Source of the DNA: Mesostigma viride
Taxonomy: Eukaryota > Streptophyta > Mesostigmatophyceae > Mesostigmatales > Mesostigmataceae
Direction: 5' to 3'
Assembly (NCBI GenBank): GCA_009746045.1
Contig: RPFO01000891.1
Span: 413,501 to 477,500 of the forward strand
DNA length: 64,000 nt
Part shown: positions 52,558 through 61,524 of the stretch, piece by piece
How positions within the stretch are numbered: the stretch's first letter is position 1
How the letters are laid out: each line of letters begins with the position of its first letter
The notes under the pieces: generated by a model
Database searches by the model: none
What the model was told of the DNA's origin: nothing
Seen by the model: the letters and a program-made list of their open reading frames with translations, nothing else
Made by a program: the position numbers and the translations under genes

Positions 52558-54067
52558 CGACTGCCCGACTGCCCGACGGCCCGACGGCCCGACTGCCCGA
52601 CTGTCCGACTGCCCGACTGCCCGACTGCCCGACTGCCCGACTGCCCGACTGCCCGACTGCCCAACTGCCCGACTGCCCGACTGCCGACTGCCCGACTGCC
52701 CGACTGCCCGACTGCCCAACTGCCCGACTTCCCGACTGCCCGACTGCCCGACTGCCCGACTGCCCGACTGCCCGACTGCCCGACTGCCCGACTGTCCGAC
52801 TGCCCGACTGCCCGACTGCCCGACTGCCCAACTGCCCGACTTCCCGACTGCCCGACTGCCCGACTGCCCGACTGCCCGACTGCCCGACTGTCCGACTGCC
52901 CGACTGCCCGACTGCCCGACTTCCCGACTGCCCGACTTCCCGACTGCCCGACTGCCCGACTGCCCGACTGCCCGACTGCCGGACTGCCCGACTGCCCGAC
53001 TGCCGGACTGCCCGACTGCCCGACTGCCGGGCTGCCCGACTGCCCGACTGCCGGACTGCCCGACTGTCCGACTGCCCGACTGCCCGACTGCCCGACTGCC
53101 CGACTGCCCGACTGCCCGACTGCCCGACTGCCCGACTGCCCGACTGCCCGACTGCCCGACTGCCCGACTGCCCGACTGCCCGACTGCCCGACTGCCCGAC
53201 TGCCCGACTGCCCGACTGCCCGACTGCCCGACTGCCCGACTGCCCGACTGCCCGACTGCCCGACTGCCCGACTTCCCGACTGCCCGACTGCCCGACTGCC
53301 CGACTGCCCGACTGCCGGACTGCCCGACTGCCCGACTGCCGGACTGCCCGACTGCCCGACTGCCGGGCTGCCCGACTGCCCGACTGCCGGACTGCCCGAC
53401 TGTCCGACTGCCCGACTGCCCGACTGCCCGACTGCCCGACTGCCCGACTGCCCGACTGCCCGACTGCCCGACTGCCCGACTGCCCGACTGCCCGACTGCC
53501 CGACTGCCCGACTGCCCGACTGCCCGACTGCCCGACTGCCCGACTGCCCGACTGCCCGACTGCCCGACTGCCCGACTGCCCGACTGCCCGACTGCCCGAC
53601 TGCCCGACTGCCCGACTTCCCGACTGCCCGACTGCCCGACTGCCCAACTGCCCGACTGCCCGACTGCCAACCTAACGAACTCCCTCTCACTGCGTCTCTC
53701 TCTGCTGGGCTTCCTTTTCCCTTTTTCTCCCCCGTTATTGTATTGTGGTTGTGCATGTGCATGTAATGCCCATATGTACGCAAATAGAAAAAGAGATTCC
53801 TGAAGTTTTTCATCCATAGCTTGTCACGAATCATTGTTTGTGTGTGGTTGAGTCCAGGGTTCTAAACTCAGTGCTTGTCTATTTGCTCTTAATGCAGGAG
53901 GTGGTGACCGAGCTTTCGGCATGAAGATTCCAAGACTACCCTCATATTGGAGCATTATCAGCTGGCAGCTGCAAATGCCCAAGGGCTGCAATGGATGGAG
54001 CTCTCGAGTTGAAGGGCCCATTATCATAAAGGCCTGCCTTCACGTTGGCCATGTTACACAGTCATGA
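48887..54067 (+). CDS. Spliced gene inside the 15.2-kb element, unknown function
   Basis: Candidate exons 48887-48944, 49024-49084 and from 49140 join in phase ([51 protein letters not shown]). Further on, an exon ending at 49912 (Pro-rich, donor GTACGT), exon 50181-50416 and an exon from 51055 also join in phase. Exon 50181-50416 is basic with Cys/His pairs ([28 protein letters not shown]) that could bind zinc. The next exon encodes [20 protein letters not shown] and then runs open for 2.7 kb through repeats. A terminal exon 53898-54067 (acceptor TTAATGCAG) encodes [20 protein letters not shown]... to TGA, followed by AATAAA at 54070. The connection between the first and second exon groups and the 3' end of the repeat exon are unresolved. 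No transposase or known domain recognised. Confidence 0.4.
49742..49830 (+). repeat. (CCGCCA)n-type tract
   Basis: Hexamer repeat encoding poly-Pro on the plus strand, or a pyrimidine-rich intron tract. About 15 units. Confidence 0.8.
51415..52412 (+). repeat. 21-bp minisatellite (CAPAAVP repeat), 47 units
   Basis: Units of GCCCCGGCTGCCGTGCCCTGC with TCC/TGC and GCC/GCG/GCT variants, encoding a 7-residue repeat in frame with the preceding exon. Variant markers (GCCCTGGCTGCGG at about 51690 and 52110) show a 420-bp higher-order period of 20 units. All six frames remain partly open. Confidence 0.95.
52477..52558 (+). repeat. (ACGC)n microsatellite
   Basis: About 20 uninterrupted ACGC units joining the 21-bp and 8-bp minisatellites. 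Confidence 0.95.
52559..53668 (+). repeat. 8-bp minisatellite (CTGCCCGA)n, about 138 units
   Basis: Near-perfect octamers. Variant octamers (GCCGGA, GCCGGG, TGTCCG, TTCCCG, CCCAAC) mark a 336-bp higher-order duplication (for example the marker block at 52978-53064 and 53314-53401). Because 8 bases shift frame each unit and no unit contains a stop, long frames ([16 protein letters not shown]) appear on both strands and should not be called genes. Confidence 0.95.
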
Positions 54068-54070
54068 ATG

Positions 54071-56176
54071 AATAAATTAATAAACACGTAGACAGCGTCA
54101 GCATATTTCCTGATGGAATGGGGAAGGGGGGATGGGGACAGTCATAAGCTAGCCGCAGTGGTGCAGTATCATGTGTCTTATATGCATACTGCTATAAAAC
54201 TGGGCACCTTGAAAATTTTCCTCGTGGGCTAGCTAGGATCCATGCGACAACTGGATGATTGTGAGGTTCTTCAACATCTACCTGGTCAGTAATAAAGTTG
54301 CAGTAGTAAGTAAAGTTGCAGGTGGCCGGCCAACACAAGGTATGCGTTGCTAACATTCAACACATGCATGCGTCTGCTGATTTAATAATGCATACCGATG
54401 CTGGTTGACCTTGATAGCTAATTTATTGGCGGATCCACACGTCACGTTGCCGTAAGTAATAATCATAAGATGTCATGATTGACTGCGTCAACGAGCATAC
54501 ATCCCCATTGGAATGGTTGAGCAATGAGCCCCGACCAAATTATCAGTCAAACCTTAATTTGGGTTGAAAGAGCGTCAAACACATTCTTGATTGTCCAAAT
54601 TCTTACTATATGATCTGACGTGCATCCATCCTCACAATGCCAATGGCCGCTATCTCATGGATGACAGGAACATGTTTCCTGCTCTAAAATTAAATTAAAT
54701 AAATTATAGCATGCCTCGGTGGGGTGGGCATGTAGCACCTAGAGTGCTTTCCAGTCCCTGTAAGTTGCACAGTGGGAAAGGGGCAAAGACACCTGCGTCC
54801 TCACTCATGCCCGAAGGCAGGCCACAGCTGCGTTCAACGCTCGTTGGACTATGGCAAACTGTGGGTGTGCTAAAGCTGAAATATGCGCGAGTATGCTGGT
54901 ATGTTGGCTGCTCTAAGGACCGAGCCACTGATGGCCAGTGGTGGAATCATCTTGCACGTAGTCTAGCTAGCCAACCCCAACACTGTCCCAAGGTACCTAG
55001 CCACAAAGACCCCACTAGCTGCAGGCATGGGTGCCAACAAAGTGTGATTCGGCTAGGATCGGCTCCCAAACATGCGAGCCATACATGTGTGCTTTACATT
55101 TACGCACACACTGACAACCTCAGCCCAGGTCGATCCACGTTGGTTGACATTAGACAACGTATTGACGCTGTAATTACCAAATAAGCAAAAAAGCTCACCA
55201 TGGGCTCAACAATTTTCAGGCACGGCATGTGCACGGCAGTTGCCTGCACCTATTTTACAATGCACGTCAGTGGTAAAAAGCTTGGTACTGTATTTCATTG
55301 ATATTTGTAATGCCATCCTTGCCTGCATGTCCCAAGGGCTACTCCAAAAAAAGAAGAAGCAGTATCAACGACAAGCTTTCTACTTTAGGACACAAGGATC
55401 CCTATACAAACACTCATACAAGAACAAACCCAGCATTCAACAAACCCATCACCAAATGATACAGTGGTCAGTCACACTCTGCAACACTAAACTTGAAGGA
55501 TACAGCAACACTAGCAACCTACGCAAAATAAGCAAGATACTGTAACAGATACATGTGGTCCAGTTCCCAGATACGGGCTGACAGTTCCGCGAGGGCCGAC
55601 AAGGTGTGCTACCAAGCTTTACGCAGAAAATCAGAAGAGAAAGGCGCGCACGATGACCGCGTCCAGACGCATTTCCCGGTATATCTCTTCAAGGTCTACT
55701 TGGAAACTTGGTAGCGAGGTATGGAGAGGCAATGCATAAAAAGCTCGGAAGCTAACGAGAGAAGGCAGGGTGGGGGGAAGAAGACAGGACGGGACGTTGG
55801 AGGAACGCATGAGACGGAGGGAGGGAGCGAGCAAGGGAGGGAGGGAGGGAGAAAAAAACGAGAGAGGGAAAGATTGCCAGACAAAAGATCGATTCGAAGA
55901 GGAAACTAAGTGTGCCGACATTACTGCGAGTAGAGAAAGCAGAATTTTTATTGCTATGGATCCCAGGGACGTCAAAGACTGTTTGTCTCCTACTTTAGAC
56001 AAATTAGGGTCCGATGATTATACTTTAGAACAACCATGGCATTCTCGTCGCCCAACTTCCCGGCTGCGCAATTGCCAGGCAATAGTCACTACTGCATCAC
56101 AAAGAAACCAGATTTTTGCCACCTTCAAGCGTAAATTGCCAGCACCTTGGCAAAAATAATGCAATGATGCCAATTG
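54071..56176. other. Inner right part of the 15.2-kb element, no supported gene
   Basis: Holds a diverged minus-strand family-B tail at about 54700-54835 (GTGCTTTCCAGTCCCTGTAAG, CATGCCCGAAGGCAGGCCAC), a GGGA/GAGA-rich tract at 55800-55870 and an ORF ending at 56159 (MDPRDVKDCLSPTLDKLGSD...) with no recognised domain. AT-richer than the host genes. Confidence 0.45.
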
Positions 56177-56386
56177 CATCCTTGACTGCGCTTGTAGTCA
56201 ACAAAGAAATTAGCCAAGTCCTACAGTAATTGGCGCGGCAGGCCCTTTTTTCCCGCGTAACTCGTGTGCCGGTCCGGCGCGGCGTGGCCTGGGCAGGCGC
56301 GTCGGACTTAGTGCGGTGGTGTCCCGGAACCCCGCACTCACCCCCGCACTAGAGTTTGTGTCATCAGAGCCAAATTATGCGCTTCC
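56177..56386 (-). repeat. Inner 210-bp inverted repeat, right copy
   Basis: Partner of 47799-48008. Same length and apparently identical. Confidence 0.9.
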
Positions 56387-56429
56387 CCTCTCCTGCCTCT
56401 TTTGTGGCTCGATCTTCCACCGACTCAGC

Positions 56430-57115
56430 GCGGCGTATGAAAGTTCCATTCATGCAGAATTCATTCACCGACCCCCAACACTGACCGTACAGCCAGAACA
56501 TACGAAAAGGTCTTGCATTCTCAATGAAAATGGGCTGTAACGGCATTCCATTGAGAATTCCATTCAGAACTCATTCACCGACCCCCAACACTGACCGTAC
56601 AGCCTGAATTGGGCTGAACATGCGAAAAGGACTTGCATTCTCAATGAAAATGGGCTGTTGCGGCATTCCATTGAGAATTCCATTGAGAACTCATTCACCG
56701 ACCCCCAACACTGACCGTACAGCCTGAACTGGGCTGAACATGCGAAAAGGACTTGCATTCTCAATGAAAATGGGCTGTTGCGGCATTCCATTGAGAATTC
56801 CATTGAGAACTCATTCAACGACCCCCAACACTGACCGTACAGCCTGAACTGGGCTGAACATGCAAAAAGGTCTTGCATTCTCAATGAAAATGGGCTGTTG
56901 CGGCATTCCATTGAGAATTCCATTGAGAACCCATTCACCGACCCCCAACACTGACCGTACAGCCTGAACTGGGCTGAACATGCGAAAAGGACTTGCATTC
57001 TCAATGAAAATGGGCTGTTGCGGCATTCCATTGAGAATTCCATTGAGAACCCATGCACCGACCCCCAACACTGACCGTACAACCTGAACTGGGCTGAACA
57101 TGCGAGAAACGAAGG
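56430..57115 (+). repeat. 120-bp tandem repeat, 5.7 copies
   Basis: Unit contains CATTCACCGACCCCCAACAC, TGACCGTACAGCCTGAACTG and TCTCAATGAAAATGGGCTG with an exact 120-base period and few substitutions. The first unit lacks about 9 bases. As 120 is divisible by three, an open minus-strand frame (CSAQFRLYGQCWGSV...) spans it. I regard this as a by-product. Confidence 0.95.
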
Positions 57116-57342
57116 ACCATCCAAAAGTGAAAAAATTCTGATTCAAACAGTCCGCGGTGTTGTCCGAGCCTCGCATGCAAATGGCATTTGAATGAACAAA
57201 GCACAGTGACCGTCGTCTTTGCGCGCGCGCGGCTGCAGGTGCGTACAGCCTGCCAAGCACTACCGGTAATTACTTTGTGCGCGCACGAACAAAACCAACG
57301 TCGCCGGCGATTGTTTACCAAAACGTGCCTGCATAATATGAT

Positions 57343-57987
57343 ATGGCAATGAGTGAAACTGAGAACCAGAGGGCAAAACGCCTGTGTTATGCAAATACTT
57401 TAGGTGTTTGCGTGTTAGATCATGAAGATGGGGCAGATAACCAATGTCAGGGGAGATTGACGTGCAGGTGCTTTGTGTACGTCGAAAATATTGTTCATGA
57501 ACGGATTTTGGCAACGGTGAAGAAATTCTGGAAGCTACGTAGATGGCATGATAGGTCAGTATGCTGTTCGGTTTTACAATTTCTTTTTCCGCCCAGTAGC
57601 TGCGGATATCGCGAGTATGGGTTATGGTACGCTTCTGGGCTAATGGGCGACCCGGGCAACAGAGGGACCTGGGCAGTTAGATGGGTCAAAGAGTCTCCAT
57701 TTTTTCGTCGTGATATCGCAGTCACGCCTGGCGAAAACCACGGCGAGCGCGAGCCATATTTTACTTTTGCCGCAAGGCTGGGTGCTTCCCGGGCGTCACC
57801 GTCCTTTAATATATATTTCTTGAGCTGTTCCGCGCAGCTGGCGGCCTGGGCGCACGTCAAGAACAAGGTTCCGGATGTCATCCGCAACCGCGTCGTTCTA
57901 AATAAGCGTGTCAAGAGTATCGTAGCTTATAACTCCCGCAGACTTTATGATTCCGGTTCTTTTCGATGCCCAACGTCGTGGTTGTGA
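57343..57987 (+). CDS. Uncharacterised 214-codon ORF in the right arm
   Basis: Opens at ATG 57343 (MAMSETENQRAKRLCYANTL) and closes at TGA. It has normal amino-acid diversity and no repeats, with several Cys (DNQCQGRLTCRC), Trp/Arg-rich segments (KKFWKLRRWHDRSV, RGTWAVRWVKESPF) and a helical LSCSAQLAAWAHVKNKVPDV. No domain recognised. The minus-strand overlap at 57495-57914 is weaker. It lies between the 120-bp repeats and the right satellite array, so it may be a second gene of the element or an exon of a larger one. Confidence 0.45.
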   Translation: MAMSETENQRAKRLCYANTLGVCVLDHEDGADNQCQGRLTCRCFVYVENIVHERILATVKKFWKLRRWHDRSVCCSVLQFLFPPSSCGYREYGLWYASGLMGDPGNRGTWAVRWVKESPFFRRDIAVTPGENHGEREPYFTFAARLGASRASPSFNIYFLSCSAQLAAWAHVKNKVPDVIRNRVVLNKRVKSIVAYNSRRLYDSGSFRCPTSWL

Positions 57988-58720
57988 TTACGCCTATGTC
58001 CGGGGAACTTAAAGGAAGTTTGCTGGGTAATGCTTTCTTTTCCCGTGTTGTCACTGAAAAGGTAAACGGCCTTGTGTCGTCAAAACAGCAGCAAGCAGAA
58101 GTCACTGTGCTTAGAATTGCAATGTGGTAGTTTGATTTAAAACATATACTGCCTTGTTGCTGAAAACTTTTTCAAGGCCTGCTGGGATGTTGCCCATATG
58201 TTTCCAACGCTTTAACTCATGTCCAAGTGAGCTAGACTGGCTTGGAAACTTGAGCTTGTCATGCTTACATTGTGCTTGTATTGCTATTTGTGCCTCTTTG
58301 CAGTATCTGCTTTATATATAATTGAAGGCTTCAGCATCATTGTCGAGCACCGTGGTGGCAGCCAAGCCTCCAATAACGATCATGGACCTAACCTTGCCAA
58401 GTATTTGCTTCTTATTATTTCATTCTTTGGACTGAGCTAGCTTTGAGCTAGCTTTACACCTGCTGTTTGGCCTGCACCATGGTCCCTGGCTGCCAGTTAC
58501 ATTTTGTGCCCCCCCCGGCAGGCTGCAGGGTCTAGGATAGCGAGGGTGTAACGTAGTAGACATGTTGTGGGCACCCTGGGTGCATTTTCAGGACCAGCCT
58601 TTACTTTACCTGGCCCTGCCTTCTTTCTGGGCATATTGTTGACTTGAGTGCTTGTTGGTCACTCGCGTAGCGACCCCCCTGCATTCATAAATCGTAAACC
58701 ATTATACAATGAGCATATTT
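57988..58720. other. Right-arm unique DNA, no gene recognised
   Basis: Contains direct repeat GAGCTAGCTTT near 58436-58455 and a C-run near 58509. No supported coding region. Confidence 0.4.
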
Positions 58721-58737
58721 CATGGATGTTAAGCTTG

Positions 58738-60310
58738 CAAGAATCCAGCTTGATATGAGTTCATTTGGTCATGATTCCTATTTGTTTCATGTAAGAAACC
58801 GGTGCAAATGGCGTAAAACTGCATATTCATACTGTCACATGTCACCATTTGAGCTCATAATGAGCCCAATTTTTGTAGGTGGTGTAGTATTATGGTTTAA
58901 ATGTAGCTTGCAAGAATCCAGCTGGATATGAGTTCATTGGTTCATGATTCCTATTTGTTTCATGTAAGAAACCGGTGCAAATGACAAAAGGTTGCATATT
59001 TATACTGTCACATGTCACCATTTGAGCTCATAATGAGCCCAATTTTTGTAGGTGGTCTAGTATTATGGTTTAAATGTAGCTTGCAAGAATCCAGCTCGAT
59101 ATGAGCTCATTTGGTCATGATTCCTATTTATTTCGTGTAAGAAAACGATGAAAATGGCGTAAAACTGCATATTTATACTGTCACATGTCACCATTTGAGC
59201 TCATAATGAGCCCAATTTTTGTAGGTGGTGTAGTATTATGGTTTAAATGTTGCTTGCAAGAATCCTGGCAGCTCGATATGAGTTCATTTGGTCATGATTC
59301 CTATTAGTTTCATGTAAGAAACCGGTGCAAATGACGAAAAGCTGCATATTTACACTGTCACATGTCACCATTTGAGCTCAGAATGAGCCCAATTTTTGTG
59401 GGTGGTCTATTTTCATGGTCTAGATGCTGCTTGCAAGAATCCAGCCTGAAATGAGTTCATTTGTTCACTATTCATATTTGTTTCATGTCAGAAAAGGGGG
59501 AAAATGACGAAAAACTGCACATGTATGCTGTCACATGTCACCATTTGAGCTCAGAATGAGCCCAATTTTTGTGGGTGGTCTATTTTCATGGTCTAGATGC
59601 TGCCTGCAAGAATCCAGCCTGAAATGAGTTCATTTGTCCACTATTCATATTTGTTTCATGTAAGAAAAGGGGGAAAATGACGAAAAAATGCACATGTATG
59701 CTGTCACATGTCACCATTTGAGCTCAGAATGAGCCCAATTTTTGTGGGTGGTCTATTTTCATGGTCTACATGCTGCCTGCAAGAATCCAGCCTGAAATGA
59801 GTTCATTTGTCCACTATTCATATTTGTTTCATGTAAGAAAAGGGGGAAAATGACGAAAAACTGCACATGTATGCTGTCACATGTCACCATTTGAGCTCAG
59901 AATGAGCCCAATTTTTGTGGGTGGTCTATTTGCATGGTCTACATGCTGCCTGCAAGAATCCAGCCTGAAATGAGTTCATTTGTCCACTATTCATATTTGT
60001 TTCATGTAAGAAAAGGGGGAAAATGACGAAAAACTGCACATGTATGCTGTCACATGTCACCATTTGAGCTCAGAATGAGCCCAATTTTTGTGGGTGGTCT
60101 ATTTTCATGGTCTAGATGCTGCCTGCAAGAATCCAGCCTGATATGAGTTCATTTGTTCACTATTCATATTTGTTTCATGTAAGAAAAGGGGGAAAATGAC
60201 GAAAAACTGCACATGTATGCTGTCACATGTCACCATTTGAGCTCAGAATGAGCCCAATTTTCGTGGGTGGTCTATTTTCATGGTCTACATGCTGCCTGCA
60301 ACAGTCCAGC
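58738..60310 (-). repeat. 173-bp satellite array, nine-plus copies (right arm)
   Basis: Reverse-complement form of the left-arm satellite. Starts of CAAGAATCC lie at 58738, 58911, 59084, 59257, 59434, 59607, 59780, 59953 and 60126, 173 bases apart except one 177-base unit with a 4-base insertion. The four inner units are clearly more diverged than the outer five, which nearly match the left arm. The tenth unit is cut at about 60310. Confidence 0.95.
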
Positions 60311-60359
60311 TTTAGGTACCCTCAGATCTGAAAGATTTTTTTTTTACTCATTTGAAGAC

Positions 60360-60392
60360 TTGTGAAATTGAGCAAACACCTATGAATCCCCT
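60360..60392 (-). repeat. Right terminal inverted repeat of the 15.2-kb element
   Basis: Ends TATGAATCCCCT. Pairs with 45150-45182. Followed by the duplicated CCTGG. Confidence 0.9.
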
Positions 60393-61104
60393 CCTGGTGA
60401 AGGCGAGAGACAAGTGCAGCATGCGTTTCCGAAGCCTGCGCCGCGGTGTGTAGCGCCGTGAACTGTGGTTGTAGCTTGTGGACGACCTTGGTTTCCACGT
60501 TGGAGACCCGGGCCTCGACCGTGTTGAGCGTGGTGTTCAGCGAGGTCATCTTCTCGGCCAGCGGCCAGGTCACGTGCTCCTCCAGCACTGCGCGGATGTC
60601 ATCCTTGCAGAGGGAGGAAGCCGATGGGGCTGCCGGCTGTGCGGGGGCTGGGGCGTTGAGTGCGTTCCAAAGTGCTCTGTGGATGTCGCCGGAGCTGCGC
60701 TGGTAGTATAGCTGGTCAAGATAAACAGGCGTTGGCGGGATTCGTCACAGGTGTAGAGCCAGGACGTGTCGCGGTAGTCGATAGCCGCCCCCCCTCTCCA
60801 GGTCACAAAGAGCTTCCGCTCCTGTGTGAGGAACTGGAGAACTTCGACGACTTCCTGCGGCGACAGCTTCTGCCACTCGAGGAGGGAGAACATTCCGTCG
60901 CCGGGCAAGAATTTGCTCCATTTGTGGCGATCGTGGCATGGTTTCTTGGGCTCAGGCGAGGCGCTTGGCGAGGGTTTGGCGGGTAAGCCTGGCGGCCGCT
61001 GAACAATGGCGAGGGCGAGAGGGTTGGGCTGGGCGCTGGGAAGCTGTGCCAGCTCCTTTTCCAGCCCTCGTTTTGCTTTGGTAGTCGTCATAGCTGGTCA
61101 TATA

Positions 61105-61524
61105 ACAGGCACTATACCAGCTGAGCCACGAGCATTATTTAACCATGTACATGTGTGCCTATGATGTGCCACGTACACTCCAGATGATGCCTAGTTTTAT
61201 TTAGTTATGCTGTGCCCATGCAGAGAGCTGCTCTCTGCTGAGATGCCACGCTCTAGTTTTTGTATAGCCATGATGATCTTCCTCCCCCGTGCCAGGATCC
61301 CCCCCTTAGGCGGGTTGAACCTGAGACAGCATGGTGGTGCAGGTGCCCTGGTGCACCTAGAGCAGGGGTAGCGTACATTCCCACCCTAAGTTGCATGAAG
61401 CAGCCTAGAATGTACAGCGGTAAAAGCCATATGCCGGCTTTTAATAAATGGCTTATTATTAAAAGCCTTCTTGAGCAGGGATATGTGCTACATTTACTCC
61501 CAACGGAGTGATGTTGATAATTAA
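61105..61524 (+). mobile_element. Family-A 3' UTR, right half of the split host copy
   Basis: Continues the family-A UTR begun at about 43976 (GCACTATACCAGCTGAGCCACG...). It includes a duplicated AAAAGCC block at about 61430-61470, the stem-loop at 61490-61514 and the start of a TTAA tail, in which the next element inserted. Confidence 0.75.

Larger units (their letters stand above)
45150..60392. mobile_element. 15,243-bp terminal-inverted-repeat element with satellite arms
   Basis: Both ends start AGGGGATTCATA and continue as a 33-bp inverted repeat with two mismatches (45150-45182, 60360-60392). CCTGG is duplicated at 45145-45149 and 60393-60397. The intact B5 copy (position about 42673-42677) gives the empty site. 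Each arm carries a tandem array of a 173-bp satellite in inverted orientation, then unique DNA and an inner perfect 210-bp inverted repeat. The centre has a spliced plus-strand gene of unknown function and large minisatellites. No transposase family is recognised. The 5-bp duplication and AGGGG end do not let me place it in a named superfamily with confidence. Confidence 0.85.
44033..61104 (-). mobile_element. Family-B element (B6), split by the 15.2-kb element
   Basis: Minus-strand B copy: 3' tail at 44033, 3' UTR, ORF1 C-terminal half to 45149, then the giant insertion, then the ORF1 N-terminal half 60393-61091. Outer direct repeats ACAGGCACTAT lie at 44022-44032 and 61105-61115, so the B element inserted into a family-A 3' UTR (A2 at 8130-8145 shows the uninterrupted sequence). 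Net length is about 1.8 kb, slightly 5'-truncated. ORF1 carries a frameshift after ILTSY (near 60720) and others. Confidence 0.85.

Noticed and set aside
52475-53834. Very long overlapping ORFs on both strands (up to 944 codons)
   Set aside because: They are produced by stop-free 8-bp, 4-bp and 21-bp tandem repeats. Only the segment before about 51415 has ordinary composition.
56564-57260. Minus-strand 186-codon repeat protein
   Set aside because: The 120-bp tandem repeat is a multiple of three and lacks a stop in that frame. Repetition alone explains it.
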